Assembly: GCA_021296415.1 (NCBI GenBank)
Contig: JAGWAL010000014.1
Span: forward strand, 844 to 43,138
Length of the DNA stretch: 42,295 bases
Direction of reading: 5' to 3'
Source: Acidimicrobiia bacterium
GTDB taxonomy: Bacteria > Actinomycetota > Acidimicrobiia > Acidimicrobiales > CATQHL01
Within the stretch, counting starts at the first letter, position 1; every line of letters starts with the position of its first letter. A program made the position numbers and the translations under genes. Shown piece by piece: positions 16,077 through 25,455 of this stretch. The notes under the pieces were generated by a model. The model was not told the origin of the DNA and made no database searches. It saw nothing but the letters and a program-made list of their open reading frames with translations.

Positions 16077-16499
16077 ATGTTCCCGAGCCCATTCGCAACC
16101 AGTTTGTTCGATCGTCTCGCTCCGCTCGCCGTCCCCGCGTCCACCGCGTTCTCCGCCCCCTACGACGTCTACCGGTTCGAGGATCGGGTGGAGGTGTGGA
16201 TGGATCTTCCGGGCGTCGATCCGGCTGACATCGACATCACCGTCGAGGGACGCGACGTCACCATCGCCGGCCGCCGCGAGGCGCCGGAGACGGCCGACGC
16301 CACCGTCGTGAGCGCCGGTCGCCGGCACGGCGCCTTCGAGCGGCGCCTGCACCTCGGTCGTGCCCTGGCCCACGAGGCGGTCGAGGCCGACTACGGCAAC
16401 GGCGTCCTGAAGCTGGTCGTCCCGCTCGCCGAGGTGGCCAAGCCCCGCAAGGTTCCCGTCGGGGGAGCGGCGGGTGCCATCGACGTGGCCACCGCCTGA
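16077..16499 (+). CDS. Hsp20 / alpha-crystallin small heat-shock protein
   Basis: 140 residues with an alpha-crystallin domain from about 27 to 126. It opens APYDVYRFEDRVEVWMDLPG, continues IDITVEGRDVTIAGRRE, then FERRLHLGRALAHEAVEADY, and ends with GVLKLVVPL, the L-x-V-x-I/V-P-type end of the domain. It acts as an ATP-independent holdase for unfolding cytosolic proteins. It starts at ATG 16077 behind GAAAGGAAG. The 100 bp upstream contains three inverted repeats that may bind a stress regulator. It converges with pckG, with about 60 bp between them and no clear terminator. Confidence 0.88.
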   Translation: MFPSPFATSLFDRLAPLAVPASTAFSAPYDVYRFEDRVEVWMDLPGVDPADIDITVEGRDVTIAGRREAPETADATVVSAGRRHGAFERRLHLGRALAHEAVEADYGNGVLKLVVPLAEVAKPRKVPVGGAAGAIDVATA

Positions 16500-16560
16500 C
16501 CTTCCCCTCCCCTCCCGTTCGTGGCCCGGTCCCGCGTCCGGGGCCGCATCGATTCCTCGC

Positions 16561-18350
16561 TCAGGCCTCCAGGCGCTCCTCCAGCGCCGCCAGCTCCTCC
16601 CACAGGGCGGCCGGCAGGTGCTCCCCGAAGCTGGCGAAATGGCCGCGGATGAGGTCCAACTCACCTCGCCAGGCCTGGCGGTCCACGGAGAGGATTTCCG
16701 CCATGTCCTCCGGCGGGATCCCCAGCCCCGACAGGTCCAGGGCGCCGGGCGGGGGGATCAGCCCCAGCGGGGTCTCGACGGCCTCGCCGCGCCCCTCCAC
16801 CCGCTCGACGATCCAGCGCAGCACGCGGCAGTTGTCGCCGAATCCGGGCCACAGGAAGCGCCCGTCATCGCCGCGCCGGAACCAGTTCACCCAGAAGATC
16901 TGCGGCAGGCGGGAGGGGTCGCGGGCAGCGCCCATCTCCAGCCAGTGGGCCATGTAGTCGCCCATGTTGTAGCCGCAGAACGGACGCATGGCGAAGGGGT
17001 CGAAGCGCACCCTGCCGACGGCGCCGCCGGCCGCGGCGGTGGTCTCGGAGTTGAGGATCGAGCCCAGGAACACGCCGTGGCGCCAGTCGCGGGCGGCGGT
17101 GACCAGCGGGGCGTTGCGGGCCCGTCGCCCGCCGAAGACGATGGCGGAGATGGGCACGCCGGCGGGGTCCTCCCATTCGGGTGCGATCGAGGGGCACTGA
17201 CCGGCCGGGGCGGTGAAGCGGGCGTTGGGATGCGCCGCCGGTTCGCCCGCCCCGGGCGCATAGGGCCGGCCGCGCCAGTCCGTGAGTCCCCCCGGCGCGC
17301 TGGGCGTGAGGTTCTCCCACCACACGTCGCCGTCGGCGGTGGCGGCCACGTTGGTGAAGATGCAATTGCCCCACATCGTGTCGAGAGCGTTGGGGTTGGT
17401 CCCGCGCGAGGTGCCCGGCGCAACCCCGAAGATGCCGTTCTCGGGGTTGATGGCGTACAGGCGCCCGTCGTCGCCGAAGTGCATCCAGGCGATGTCGTCG
17501 CCCAGGGTCTCGACCTTCCAGCCCGGCAGGGTCGGCACCATCATGGCCATGTTGGTCTTGCCGCAGGCCGACGGGAAGGCCCGCCCGGCGGGGTGACGCT
17601 GAGGATCAGCATGTGCTCGGCCAGCCAGCCCTCGTCGCGGGCCATCACCGAGGCGATTCGCAGGGCGAAGCACTTCTTGCCCAGCAGGGCGTTGCCGCCG
17701 TAGCCCGAGCCGTACGACCAGATCTCCCGCGTCTCGGGGAAGTGGGCGATGTACTTGCGGTCGGCGTCGCAGGGCCACGGGACGTCGGGGCGCCCGTCGG
17801 TCAGCGGGTGGCCCACCGAGTGCAGGCACGGCACGAACGCGCCGTCGTCACCGAGTTCGGCCAGCACGGCGTCGCCGATGCGCGCCATGATCCGCATGTT
17901 CACCACCACGTAGGCCGAGTCGGTGAGCTGCACACCGATCTGGGAGATGTGCGATCCCAGCGGCCCCATGCTGTAGGGGATCACGTACATGGTCCGGCCG
18001 CGCATGGCGCCGCTGAAGTGCTCGAGGAGCTCCCCCTTCAACTCGGCCGGGGCGCGCCAGTTGTTGGTGGGACCGGCATCGTCGGGGTGGACGGAGGCGA
18101 TGAACGTGCGGTCCTCCACCCGGGCCACGTCGGCGGGGTCCGAGAGCGCCAGGAAGCTGTTGGGCCGCAAATCGCCGTTGAGCCGGCGGAACGTGCCGGC
18201 GACCTCCAGCTCGGCGCAGAGCCGCTCCCGTTCGGCCTCGCTGCCGTCGCACCAGTGCACGTCGTCGGGTTCGAGGACTCTGCGGTACTCCTCCACCCAG
18301 TCGAGCAGGCGCTTGTGGGTGGTGGGCGGTCGGACGTGAAGCGTTGTCAT
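16561..18350 (-). CDS. pckG: Phosphoenolpyruvate carboxykinase (GTP), frameshifted
   Basis: Converts oxaloacetate and GTP to PEP, CO2 and GDP, the first step of gluconeogenesis. About 596 residues in two frames. The N-terminal part has [40 protein letters not shown] and [19 protein letters not shown]. The C-terminal part starts [13 protein letters not shown] (the nucleotide and metal loop with the reactive Cys) and continues [37 protein letters not shown] and [19 protein letters not shown]. The frame changes at about 17578–17594, between LILSVTPP and RAFPSACG. A few residues usually seen before FPSACGKTN appear to be missing too, so a small deletion is possible. Start ATG 18350 lies 37 bp after the cold-shock-like gene. 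Confidence 0.9.
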
Positions 18351-18387
18351 ATTCTGGCCGTTGCGTTGCGGGGGGTCGTCGGGTGGC

Positions 18388-18615
18388 TCAGATGAGGTGC
18401 GACGGCGTTCCCATGTCCACTTCGCTGCCCAGGCGCAGAGCGGTTGCACGACCGTCGGCGTCGAGGTCGAAGATCACCCGCTGACCCTGGCGGAGGAAGC
18501 GGAACACCGACCCCTCGAGCGCGTCGGCTGCGAGGTCGCACTCGATGAAGTCCGTATCGCGTACGACGACACCATCACCGGTCCTGGGGTCGTACGACTT
18601 GATGACGCCCTGCAT
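18388..18615 (-). CDS. Cold-shock-domain-like protein
   Basis: A 75-residue single-domain protein, [20 protein letters not shown], continuing [20 protein letters not shown] and ending [13 protein letters not shown]. It has the five-strand OB-fold length of CspA. The usual RNP1 (KGFGFI) and RNP2 (VFVH) aromatics are replaced: TGDGVVV stands where KGFGFI is expected. This diverged actinobacterial version may bind nucleic acid differently. ATG 18615 is chosen because it begins the fold; a longer in-frame start at 18813 would run into the fakA promoter region. pckG follows on the same strand, so the two may be co-transcribed. Confidence 0.75.
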   Translation of the reverse strand: MQGVIKSYDPRTGDGVVVRDTDFIECDLAADALEGSVFRFLRQGQRVIFDLDADGRATALRLGSEVDMGTPSHLI

Positions 18616-18752
18616 GCACCTGTCCCTTCCCGATATGTGACAGCGCCCGGCAGGCGTCCCGCCGAGCGTGACCGGCAGGGTAGTGCGGATCGCGCCGGTC
18701 GTGGGCGGTTCGCGGCGCAGGATTATTGCCGGGGCCGGATTCTCGGCCTCGC

Positions 18753-18758
18753 TAGTAT
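18753..18758 (+). promoter_or_regulatory. −10 box TAGTAT, leaderless start of fakA
   Basis: TAGTAT ends 8 nt before ATG 18767. No ribosome binding site is visible. It probably drives the long plus-strand housekeeping block. Confidence 0.5.
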
Positions 18759-18766
18759 TCCCCGCG

Positions 18767-20374
18767 ATGGCCACCTTGGATCGGTTGACCGCCGAGCACG
18801 TCAGCCTGTTCATGCGCCGCTACAGCGAGGCGCTGGCCGAGCACCGGTATGTCATCGACGCCCTCAACGTCTACCCGGTGCCCGACGGCGACACCGGCAC
18901 CAACATGTCGCTCACCCTGCGGGCCGTGGTGGAGGCCCTGCCCGCCGACTGCGACCTCAAGGGCGTCTGCCAGTCCATCTACGACAGCGCCCTGGCCGCC
19001 GGCCGCGGCAACTCCGGCATCATCGTGTCGCAGTTCCTGCGGGCCATGGCCGGCGCCTGGAGCGAGGCCACCGCCGTCGACGCGGACGGCCTGGCCGGCA
19101 GCCTGCAGGCGGCCTCGGAGGCCGCCTACGGCGCGGTTGCCCGGCCCGTGGAGGGCACCATCCTCACGGTGGGGCGCCACGTCGCCGGGGCCGCCGTGGC
19201 GGCCGCCCACCGGGGCGCACCGCTGGCGACCGTCGTCGAGGAGGCCCTCGAGGCCGGGCGGGTGAGCCTGGAGCGCACCCCGGAACTGCTCGAGGTGCTG
19301 CGCACGGCGGGCGTCGTGGACGCCGGTGGCAAGGGTCTGCTGCTGCTGCTGGACGCCCTGGCGCACGTGGTGGACGGGCGACCCCTGCCCGAGCCCCCCG
19401 AGGTGAGCGCCCCGTTGCTGGGCGACGATCCCCACCACATCGAGGGCGCCGGCGACGTGGCGGATCTGCGCTACGAGGTGATGTTCCTGCTGGACTCCAG
19501 CGACGACCGGGTGACGGCCTTCCGGGACCGCTGGGCCGAACTCGGCGACTCCATCGTGGTCGTGGGCGGCGACGGCCTGTGGAACTGCCACATCCACACC
19601 GACGACATCGGGGGCTCCATCGAGGCCGGGATCGAGGCCGGCCGCCCGCACCGCATCCAGGTCACCGACCTGCACGAGCAGGTGGCGCACGTGGAGCACG
19701 TGGCGCCGCCGGAGCGCTCCACGACAGGCGTCGTGGCGGTGGCGACGGGCGACGGGGTGCGGCAGATCTTCGCCTCCCTGGGAGCGGCCGAAGTGGTGAC
19801 GGGCGGCCAGACCATGAACCCGTCGGTCGCCACGCTGCTGGCGGCGGTGCAGCGCATCCCCGCCGAGGGGGTGGTGGTGCTGCCCAACAACAAGAACATC
19901 GTGCTGGCCGCCCAGCAGCTGCACGAGCTCACCGACAAGGAGGTGGCGGTGGTGCCCACGGTCAGCATCCCCGCCGGGCTCAGCGCCATGGTGGAGTTCG
20001 ACCCGCAGGCCGAGGCGGCGCGCAACGGCGAGGTGATGGCGGCCCTGGCCGGCGAGGTCACCGCCGGCGAGGTGACGCGTGCCGTGCGGGATGCCGTCAC
20101 GCCGGCGGGTCCGGTGGCCGAGGGCGACTTCATGGGGCTCGCCGACGGGGACGTGCAGTGCGTGGCCGGCGAGCTGACCGAGGTCAGCTGCGGGCTGCTG
20201 GAGCGGATCGTGGACGACCACCACGAGATCGTGACGCTCATCTGCGGTGCCGAGGCCACCGAGGCCGACACCGAGGTCGTGGCGGCCTGGTTGCGCGACA
20301 ACCGGCCCCACGTCGAGTTGGAGGTCCATGCCGGGGGCCAGTCCCTCTACCACTATTACGTCGGCGTCGAGTAG
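18767..20374 (+). CDS. fakA: DAK2/YloV family fatty acid kinase subunit FakA
   Basis: 535 residues. The N-terminal DhaL/DAK2 nucleotide domain carries NVYPVPDGDTGTNM (from about 34, with the Asp ligands in DGDTG) and AAGRGNSGIIVSQFLRAMA. A middle domain follows (LRYEVMFLLD, GLWNCHIHTDD), then a C-terminal domain with GGQTMNPSVATLLAAV and LPNNKNIVLAAQQ. FakA phosphorylates fatty acids held by FakB (DegV) proteins to give acyl-phosphate, which PlsX/PlsY can use; plsX lies 7 kb downstream in the same block. The gene commonly sits upstream of recG in Gram-positive bacteria, as here (24-bp gap). No FakB is visible in the window. Confidence 0.87.
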   Translation: MATLDRLTAEHVSLFMRRYSEALAEHRYVIDALNVYPVPDGDTGTNMSLTLRAVVEALPADCDLKGVCQSIYDSALAAGRGNSGIIVSQFLRAMAGAWSEATAVDADGLAGSLQAASEAAYGAVARPVEGTILTVGRHVAGAAVAAAHRGAPLATVVEEALEAGRVSLERTPELLEVLRTAGVVDAGGKGLLLLLDALAHVVDGRPLPEPPEVSAPLLGDDPHHIEGAGDVADLRYEVMFLLDSSDDRVTAFRDRWAELGDSIVVVGGDGLWNCHIHTDDIGGSIEAGIEAGRPHRIQVTDLHEQVAHVEHVAPPERSTTGVVAVATGDGVRQIFASLGAAEVVTGGQTMNPSVATLLAAVQRIPAEGVVVLPNNKNIVLAAQQLHELTDKEVAVVPTVSIPAGLSAMVEFDPQAEAARNGEVMAALAGEVTAGEVTRAVRDAVTPAGPVAEGDFMGLADGDVQCVAGELTEVSCGLLERIVDDHHEIVTLICGAEATEADTEVVAAWLRDNRPHVELEVHAGGQSLYHYYVGVE

Positions 20375-20398
20375 GTCGCCGACCTCCGGCGGTGCTCG

Positions 20399-22558
20399 GT
20401 GACGCTGGTTGACGAGTCCGCGGCGCTGACCTGGCGGGACCTCGCCGGGATCGGCCTGGAGCGCCTGAACAGCGCCAGCCGGCGCCGGGTGCAGGCCCTG
20501 GCCGAACTCGGCGTGGAGCACCTGGGGGACCTGCTCACCTACTACCCGCGGCGCTACCTGGATCGCAGCCGCCAGGCCACCGTGGGCGAGCTCCGGGTCG
20601 GCGAGGATGCCATGGTGCTGGCCACCGTCGAGAGGGTGAGGGCCATCCCGGGACGCAACCGGCGGGCGCGCGTCGAGGTGCTGGTGAGCGACCGCGAGGG
20701 CGCCCGGCTGAGCTGTGTCTTCTTCAACCAGCCGTGGCGCGCCAAGCAGCTGCGCGAGGGCATGGGGGCGGTGCTGTACGGGCGCCTGGAGGCGTTCCGG
20801 GGCGCGCTGCAGATGACGAACCCGGTCGTGGACCTCGTCGGCGACCGCACCGGGGCCATCTTCGCCGTGTACCCGCTCTCGGCGAAGGCCGCCATCGGCA
20901 CCTGGGAGATCGCCGACATGGTGGGCGAGGCCCTGCGGCGCTGCGAACGCCGCGGCATCGCCGATCCCGTGCCGACCGACCTGCTGGCGAGCCACGGGCT
21001 GTGCGGGCGTGACGAGGCCCTGCGGCTGATCCACAGCCCGGAGTCGTTCGCCGACGTGACCCGCGCCCGCAACCGGCTGGTGTTCGACGAGCTGCTGCGG
21101 ATGCAGGTGGTGCTCGTGGGGCGCAGGCGCGCGCGCCGGCTCGCCGGGGAGGGGATCGCCCACGAGGTGGATCGGGTGCTGCTGGACGGCTTCCGGCAGC
21201 GCCTGCCCTTCGAGTTGACCGGGGCGCAGAGCCGCACCGTCGAGGAGATCCTCGCCGACCTGGCGCAGCCGTGGCCGATGCACCGCCTGCTGCAGGGCGA
21301 GGTGGGATCGGGCAAGACGGTGGTGGCGCTGATAGCCATGCTGGCGGTCTTCTGCGGGGGGAGGCAGGCCGCCCTGATGGCTCCGACGGAGGTGCTGGCC
21401 GAGCAGCACCACCTGGGTCTCAGCGAGTTGCTGCGGTCACTGGGCGCCACCGGCCGCGCCGCCGCGCACGGTGGGCGCCTGGCTCTGGGTGGCACATCGC
21501 CCGTGTTGCTGGAACTCCTGACGGGTCGAATCCGAGCCGGCGCCCGCGACGGCATCCTGGCCGGCCTGGCCACGGGCGACGTGCACATGGTGGTGGGCAC
21601 GCATGCTCTCATCGGCGAGGGTGTGCGGTACCGCTCGCTGGGCCTGGCCGTGGTGGACGAGCAGCATCGCTTCGGCGTCGAGCAGCGTGCCTCGTTGCGT
21701 GCCCGCGGCACCGCGGACGGCCTGCCGGACGTCCTGGTGATGACCGCCACACCCATTCCCCGGACCGCGGCCATGACCGTCTACGGCGACCTCGACGTGT
21801 CGCGCCTCGACGAGTTGCCCGCCGGCCGAGCGGGCGTGCGCACCGAGGCCGTCAGCCAGCCGCTCGAGCAGCCCGCCGTCTGGGAGCGACTGCGCGCCGA
21901 GGTCGCGGCCGGGCACCAGGCGTACGTCGTGTGCCCGCTGATCGAGGAGTCCGAGAAGGTGGAAGCCAGCGGCGCGGAGGCGACCTACGCCGAGCTGCGA
22001 GCCGGCGCCCTGGCGGACTTGCGGGTGGGCCTGCTGCACGGGCGCCTGCCCGCCGGCGAGCGGGAACCCATCATGGCCTCGTTCCGGCGCGGCGAGCTCG
22101 ACGTGCTGGTCGCCACAACCGTCATCGAAGTGGGCGTGGACGTGGGCAACGCCACCGTCATGGTGATCCTCGGCGCCGACCGCTTCGGCATCGCTCAACT
22201 CCACCAGCTGCGGGGCCGCGTGGGGCGGGGCGACGCGCCGGGGTGGTGCTTCCTGCTCAGCGACAACCCCTCGCCGACGGCGCTGCGGCGCCTGCAGGCT
22301 CTCGTCGACAGCACCGACGGGTTCGAGTTGTCGGAGGTGGATCTGGACCTGCGCGGCGAGGGCACGCTCATGGACTCCCGCCAGACGGGCCGCAGCGATC
22401 TGAAGCTGGCGTCGTTGCGCAGGGACCGGGACTGGGTGCCGAGAGCCCGCGAGGCCGCCGTGGCGATCAGCGACGCGGGAGGCCCCGGCCCGATCCTGGC
22501 CGACGAGATCGCCCTGCTGCTGAGCGACGCCGACATCGACTACTTCGACAAGTCCTAG
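20399..22558 (+). CDS. recG: ATP-dependent DNA helicase RecG
   Basis: A 719-residue branch-migration helicase that regresses stalled forks and processes Holliday junctions. The N-terminal wedge/OB region includes LGDLLTYYPRRYLDRS and SCVFFNQPWRAKQL. Helicase motifs are ELTGAQSRTVEEI, Walker A GEVGSGKT (about 300–307), APTEVLAEQH, the DEQH box VVDEQHRFGVEQR (about 418–430), VMTATPIPRTAAMT, ATTVIEVGVDVGNATVMVI and QLHQLRGRVGRG. The C-terminal RecG signature includes LDLRGEGTLMDSRQTG. Start GTG 20399 gives a normal length. The region between motif Ia and the DEQH box is somewhat longer than usual (AAAHGGRLALGGTSPVLLEL). Confidence 0.92.
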   Translation: MTLVDESAALTWRDLAGIGLERLNSASRRRVQALAELGVEHLGDLLTYYPRRYLDRSRQATVGELRVGEDAMVLATVERVRAIPGRNRRARVEVLVSDREGARLSCVFFNQPWRAKQLREGMGAVLYGRLEAFRGALQMTNPVVDLVGDRTGAIFAVYPLSAKAAIGTWEIADMVGEALRRCERRGIADPVPTDLLASHGLCGRDEALRLIHSPESFADVTRARNRLVFDELLRMQVVLVGRRRARRLAGEGIAHEVDRVLLDGFRQRLPFELTGAQSRTVEEILADLAQPWPMHRLLQGEVGSGKTVVALIAMLAVFCGGRQAALMAPTEVLAEQHHLGLSELLRSLGATGRAAAHGGRLALGGTSPVLLELLTGRIRAGARDGILAGLATGDVHMVVGTHALIGEGVRYRSLGLAVVDEQHRFGVEQRASLRARGTADGLPDVLVMTATPIPRTAAMTVYGDLDVSRLDELPAGRAGVRTEAVSQPLEQPAVWERLRAEVAAGHQAYVVCPLIEESEKVEASGAEATYAELRAGALADLRVGLLHGRLPAGEREPIMASFRRGELDVLVATTVIEVGVDVGNATVMVILGADRFGIAQLHQLRGRVGRGDAPGWCFLLSDNPSPTALRRLQALVDSTDGFELSEVDLDLRGEGTLMDSRQTGRSDLKLASLRRDRDWVPRAREAAVAISDAGGPGPILADEIALLLSDADIDYFDKS

Positions 22559-22571
22559 CCAGGATGGACCG

Positions 22572-23213
22572 ATGAGCACCGAGCGGCGCCCCAGCGAACT
22601 GGCCCGCCTGGCGGAGGTGCGCCGCGTGGGGCGCGAGCGGACCGAACAGATCGCCGCCGTCCTCGCTGAGGCCTTCGCCGCCGATCCGCTGCAGGTGTGG
22701 CTGCTGGAGGGCGTCGACGCCTCCCGCCGACCCGAGTGGCGCGCCGCCTGGTGGCGGTTCATGGTGACCCACGCGCCACCGGGCACCGAACTGCACGTGA
22801 CCGGTGACTGTTCGGCCGCGGCGTGCTGGCACCCGTCGGGGCCGGAGCCCTACCCCCCGGCGGTCCGTGCGCGGTTCCGCGACCTGGTCACCCATCTCGC
22901 GGGAGATCGCGCACCGGCGGTCCTCGAGTCCCTCGCCCGCATTGCCCGCCGGGCCCCGGCCGAGCCGCACTGGCACCTGGCGGCGGTCGGGGTGGCGCCG
23001 GACCACCAGAGCCGGGGGGTCGGCTCGCGGCTCCTCGCCAAGATGCTGGCCCGATGCGACCGGCTGGGCAACCCGGCCTACCTGGAGTCCTCGAACCCCC
23101 GCAACCTGGACTTCTACAGGCGGCTGGGTTTCCGGCCCGTCGGCGAGGTCTCCACAGTCGACGGGCGGGTGACGTTGACCCTCATGTGGCGCCGACCCGA
23201 GCCCGGGCGATGA
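22572..23213 (+). CDS. GNAT-family N-acetyltransferase
   Basis: 213 residues. The acetyl-CoA-binding motif A is WHLAAVGVAPDHQSRGVGSR LLAKML (about 138–158), with the R/Q-x-x-G-x-G/A loop as QSRGVG. Motif B follows as NPAYLESSNPRNLDFYRRLG, a form common in actinobacterial GNATs. The N-terminal half has AEAFAADPLQVWLLEG. The substrate is unknown. Its position between recG and rsmD is not the standard arrangement; the ATGA overlap with rsmD indicates co-translation. Confidence 0.82.
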   Translation: MSTERRPSELARLAEVRRVGRERTEQIAAVLAEAFAADPLQVWLLEGVDASRRPEWRAAWWRFMVTHAPPGTELHVTGDCSAAACWHPSGPEPYPPAVRARFRDLVTHLAGDRAPAVLESLARIARRAPAEPHWHLAAVGVAPDHQSRGVGSRLLAKMLARCDRLGNPAYLESSNPRNLDFYRRLGFRPVGEVSTVDGRVTLTLMWRRPEPGR

Positions 23214-23785
23214 CACGCATCATCGCCGGCGAGGCGCGGGGTCGGCGGCTGAAGGTGCCCCGTGGCGAACGGGTGCGCCCCACCACGGACCGCGTCCGGG
23301 AGTCCACGTTCGGGGCGCTCGGCAGCCTCACCACCCTCGAAGGGGTCACAGTGCTCGACGCCTTCGCCGGCAGCGGCGCCCTGGGTCTCGAGGCGCTCTC
23401 GCGGGGCGCCGCGCACGCCACGTTCGTGGAGCGGCACCGGCCCACCGCGGCGGTGCTGCGCGCCAACGTGGCGGCGCTGGACTACGACGACCGGTCCCGC
23501 ATCGTGCAGACCGACGTGCTGCGGTGGCTGGGCACGCACGACGAGGAGTTCTTCGACGTGGCCTTCTGCGATCCGCCCTACGACTTCCCGGTACCTGTCT
23601 GGGATCGGCTGCTGGCGCGCCTCAACGCCCGGATCCTCGTCGCCGAATCCGACCGGGCGGTCGTGACGAACCCCGCGTGGAGTGTCATCTCCGAGCGTCA
23701 CTGGGGGAGTACCGTGGTGCAAATGGCTCGACGTCGAGAGACCGGGATCGAAGAGGTCCCGGCCAGACCATCGGAACGAGGCTGA
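23210..23785 (+). CDS. rsmD: 16S rRNA (guanine966-N2)-methyltransferase RsmD
   Basis: A 191-residue SAM-dependent enzyme that methylates G966 of 16S rRNA in the 30S particle. The N-terminus MTRIIAGEARGRRLKVPRGE followed by VRPTTDRVRESTFGAL is the RsmD hallmark. Motif I is VLDAFAGSGALGLEALSRGA and the catalytic motif is FCDPPYDFP (DPPY). ATG 23210 overlaps the preceding stop as ATGA. coaD starts one base after its stop, the usual rsmD–coaD pairing. Confidence 0.93.
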   Translation: MTRIIAGEARGRRLKVPRGERVRPTTDRVRESTFGALGSLTTLEGVTVLDAFAGSGALGLEALSRGAAHATFVERHRPTAAVLRANVAALDYDDRSRIVQTDVLRWLGTHDEEFFDVAFCDPPYDFPVPVWDRLLARLNARILVAESDRAVVTNPAWSVISERHWGSTVVQMARRRETGIEEVPARPSERG

Positions 23786-23786
23786 G

Positions 23787-24269
23787 TTGGTCCGCGTCCT
23801 CTACCCCGGGTCGTTCGATCCCGTGCACAACGGCCACGTGGAGCTCGTCGAGATGGCCGCCGAGCTGTTCGACGAGGTGATCGTGGCGGCCATGCGCAAC
23901 CCGCAGAAGGGCGAGACCCTGTTCGACATGGACGAGAGGGAGGCCATGCTGCAGGAGTCGTTCGCCCACCTGCCGAACGTGCGGACCACCATGTTCGGCG
24001 AGCTGGTCGTCACACTGGCGCGCCGCGAGAACGCCGACTTCATCGTGAAGGGCCTGCGAGCGGTGTCCGACTTCGAGAACGAGTTGCAGATGGCCCAGAC
24101 CAACCGGGAGGTGGCCGGCGTGCCGACCGTCTTCCTGCCGTCCACGTCGGACAGCTCGTTCATCGCCTCGAAGTACATCCGGGAGATCGCCCGCTTCGGC
24201 GGCGACGTGACGTCCATGGTGCCGCCCGCCGTGGCGAAGCGCCTGCAGGACCGCTGGCCGGTGTCGTGA
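23787..24269 (+). CDS. coaD: Phosphopantetheine adenylyltransferase
   Basis: A 160-residue enzyme of CoA synthesis: 4'-phosphopantetheine + ATP to dephospho-CoA. The nucleotidyl-transferase motif GSFDPVHNGH (8–17) contains the HxGH signature. Further family marks are AMRNPQKGETLFDMDERE, FIVKGLRAVSDFENELQMAQ and STSDSSFIASKYIREIARFG. The best start is TTG 23787, which places VRVLYPGSFDP at the N-terminus as in relatives. An ATG at 23682 is in frame but lies inside rsmD. It overlaps the next gene as GTGA. Confidence 0.92.
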   Translation: MVRVLYPGSFDPVHNGHVELVEMAAELFDEVIVAAMRNPQKGETLFDMDEREAMLQESFAHLPNVRTTMFGELVVTLARRENADFIVKGLRAVSDFENELQMAQTNREVAGVPTVFLPSTSDSSFIASKYIREIARFGGDVTSMVPPAVAKRLQDRWPVS

Positions 24270-24910
24270 GTTCCTACGAGGATCCCCTCGATCCCGGCGG
24301 CGCGCCCGGCTCGCCGTTCGCCGAGGACGCCACAGGGGCGGCCGCGGCGCTCAACACGCTGGCCGGAGCCACGCCCGAGGTTGTCGACGACGTGGACGCG
24401 GCGCTGGCCGATCTGGAGCGGTACATCCTTTCGGCGCGCTCCTCCAGCCTCTCGGCGCAGGTGCGCGTGGATCGGGACCACGTGCTGGAGATGATCCGGA
24501 TCGTGCGAGCCCGGCTGCCGGTTGCGCTGCGCAGCGCCCGCTGGCTCATCAAGGAGCGCAGCGACTACCTGGAGCGGGCCCGCCGGGATGCCGAGGAGCT
24601 CGTCGACCAGGTGAAGGGCGAGGCGGCCCGCATGGTGCACCGCACCGAGGTGGTGAAGCAGGCGGAGGTTCGGGCGCGCCGGATCGTCGGGGCGGCGGAG
24701 GAGCAGGCTCGCCGGCAGCGGCTGGAGTTGGAGGACTACTGCGACGAGCATCTGGCCCGCTTCGAGGAGTCCATGGTTCGTGCCCTCGGCAACGTCCGGG
24801 AGGCGCGGCGGAAGCTGCAGGGGCCGGCCGACGGTGCCGCGGCGGGCGAGCCGCCGGAACAACCCGCCGATGACGAGGACGGGTTGTTCTTCGACCAAGA
24901 CCAGGGGTGA
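24266..24910 (+). CDS. sepIVA: SepIVA-like DivIVA-family coiled-coil protein
   Basis: 214 residues, starting at GTG 24266 overlapping coaD. After an acidic, disordered N-terminus, about residues 45–185 are helical and rich in charged heptads (LIKERSDYLERARRDAEELV, EVVKQAEVRARRIVGAAEEQ). This resembles mycobacterial SepIVA, which supports septation and cell-envelope growth. The position next to yceD, with rnc and mutM downstream, matches the mycobacterial order Rv2927c–Rv2926c–rnc–fpg, which supports orthology more than sequence alone. It may also be automatically labelled an ATP-synthase B-subunit-like protein because of the coiled coil. Confidence 0.72.
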   Translation: MSSYEDPLDPGGAPGSPFAEDATGAAAALNTLAGATPEVVDDVDAALADLERYILSARSSSLSAQVRVDRDHVLEMIRIVRARLPVALRSARWLIKERSDYLERARRDAEELVDQVKGEAARMVHRTEVVKQAEVRARRIVGAAEEQARRQRLELEDYCDEHLARFEESMVRALGNVREARRKLQGPADGAAAGEPPEQPADDEDGLFFDQDQG

Positions 24911-25434
24911 GCCGCTCCGCTCCGGGCGCCGGCCCGCTACAGCTGCAGGTGGGGGACCTGCTGACCCAGCCCGGTCGCCGCCGGGCGGTGGGCGGTGAGC
25001 AAGTCCTCGAGGATCTGTCGGTGGGTGTCGGGGGCATCGCCGGCGGTGCCCTGGACCTGCAGCTCACCCTGGAAGCCCAGGCGGGACGGATCATGGTGTC
25101 GGGGACGGTGCGGGCCGCCTGGGAGCTGGAGTGCCGGCGCTGCCTCGGTCCCGTCCGCGTCCCCGTGGAGCCGGATCTCAGCGAGGTGTTCGAGGAATCG
25201 CCGACGGAAGGGGAGACCTTCCTCCTGGACGGTGAGCTCGTGGATCTCGCGCCGATGCTGCGCGAGGTGGTGCTGTTGACGCTGCCGCTCGCACCGCTCT
25301 GCGAGTCGACATGCCGCGGCCCCGCCGAGGGCGCCTACTACGGGCTTGAGGAGGCCGGCGGCGGCGCCGATCCGGCCCCCGGGCGCGACCCGCGCTGGGC
25401 CGCGCTGGACGATTTCCGGCCCGACGAGGCCTGA
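24907..25434 (+). CDS. yceD: YceD/DUF177 family protein
   Basis: 175 residues. The DUF177 core runs from about 45 to 135, with GTVRAAWELECRRCLGPVRV, FLLDGELVDLAPMLREVVLL and the terminal CESTCRG motif, giving the four-cysteine pattern CxxC…CxxxC typical of the family. YceD proteins are linked to large-subunit rRNA accumulation and almost always precede rpmF, as here. The GTG start 24907 overlaps the sepIVA stop as GTGA. The C-terminal extension (EEAGGGADPAPGRDPRW) matches actinobacterial versions. Confidence 0.87.
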   Translation: MSRSAPGAGPLQLQVGDLLTQPGRRRAVGGEQVLEDLSVGVGGIAGGALDLQLTLEAQAGRIMVSGTVRAAWELECRRCLGPVRVPVEPDLSEVFEESPTEGETFLLDGELVDLAPMLREVVLLTLPLAPLCESTCRGPAEGAYYGLEEAGGGADPAPGRDPRWAALDDFRPDEA

Positions 25435-25455
25435 GGAACCGCCCGTGGCGGCCGC

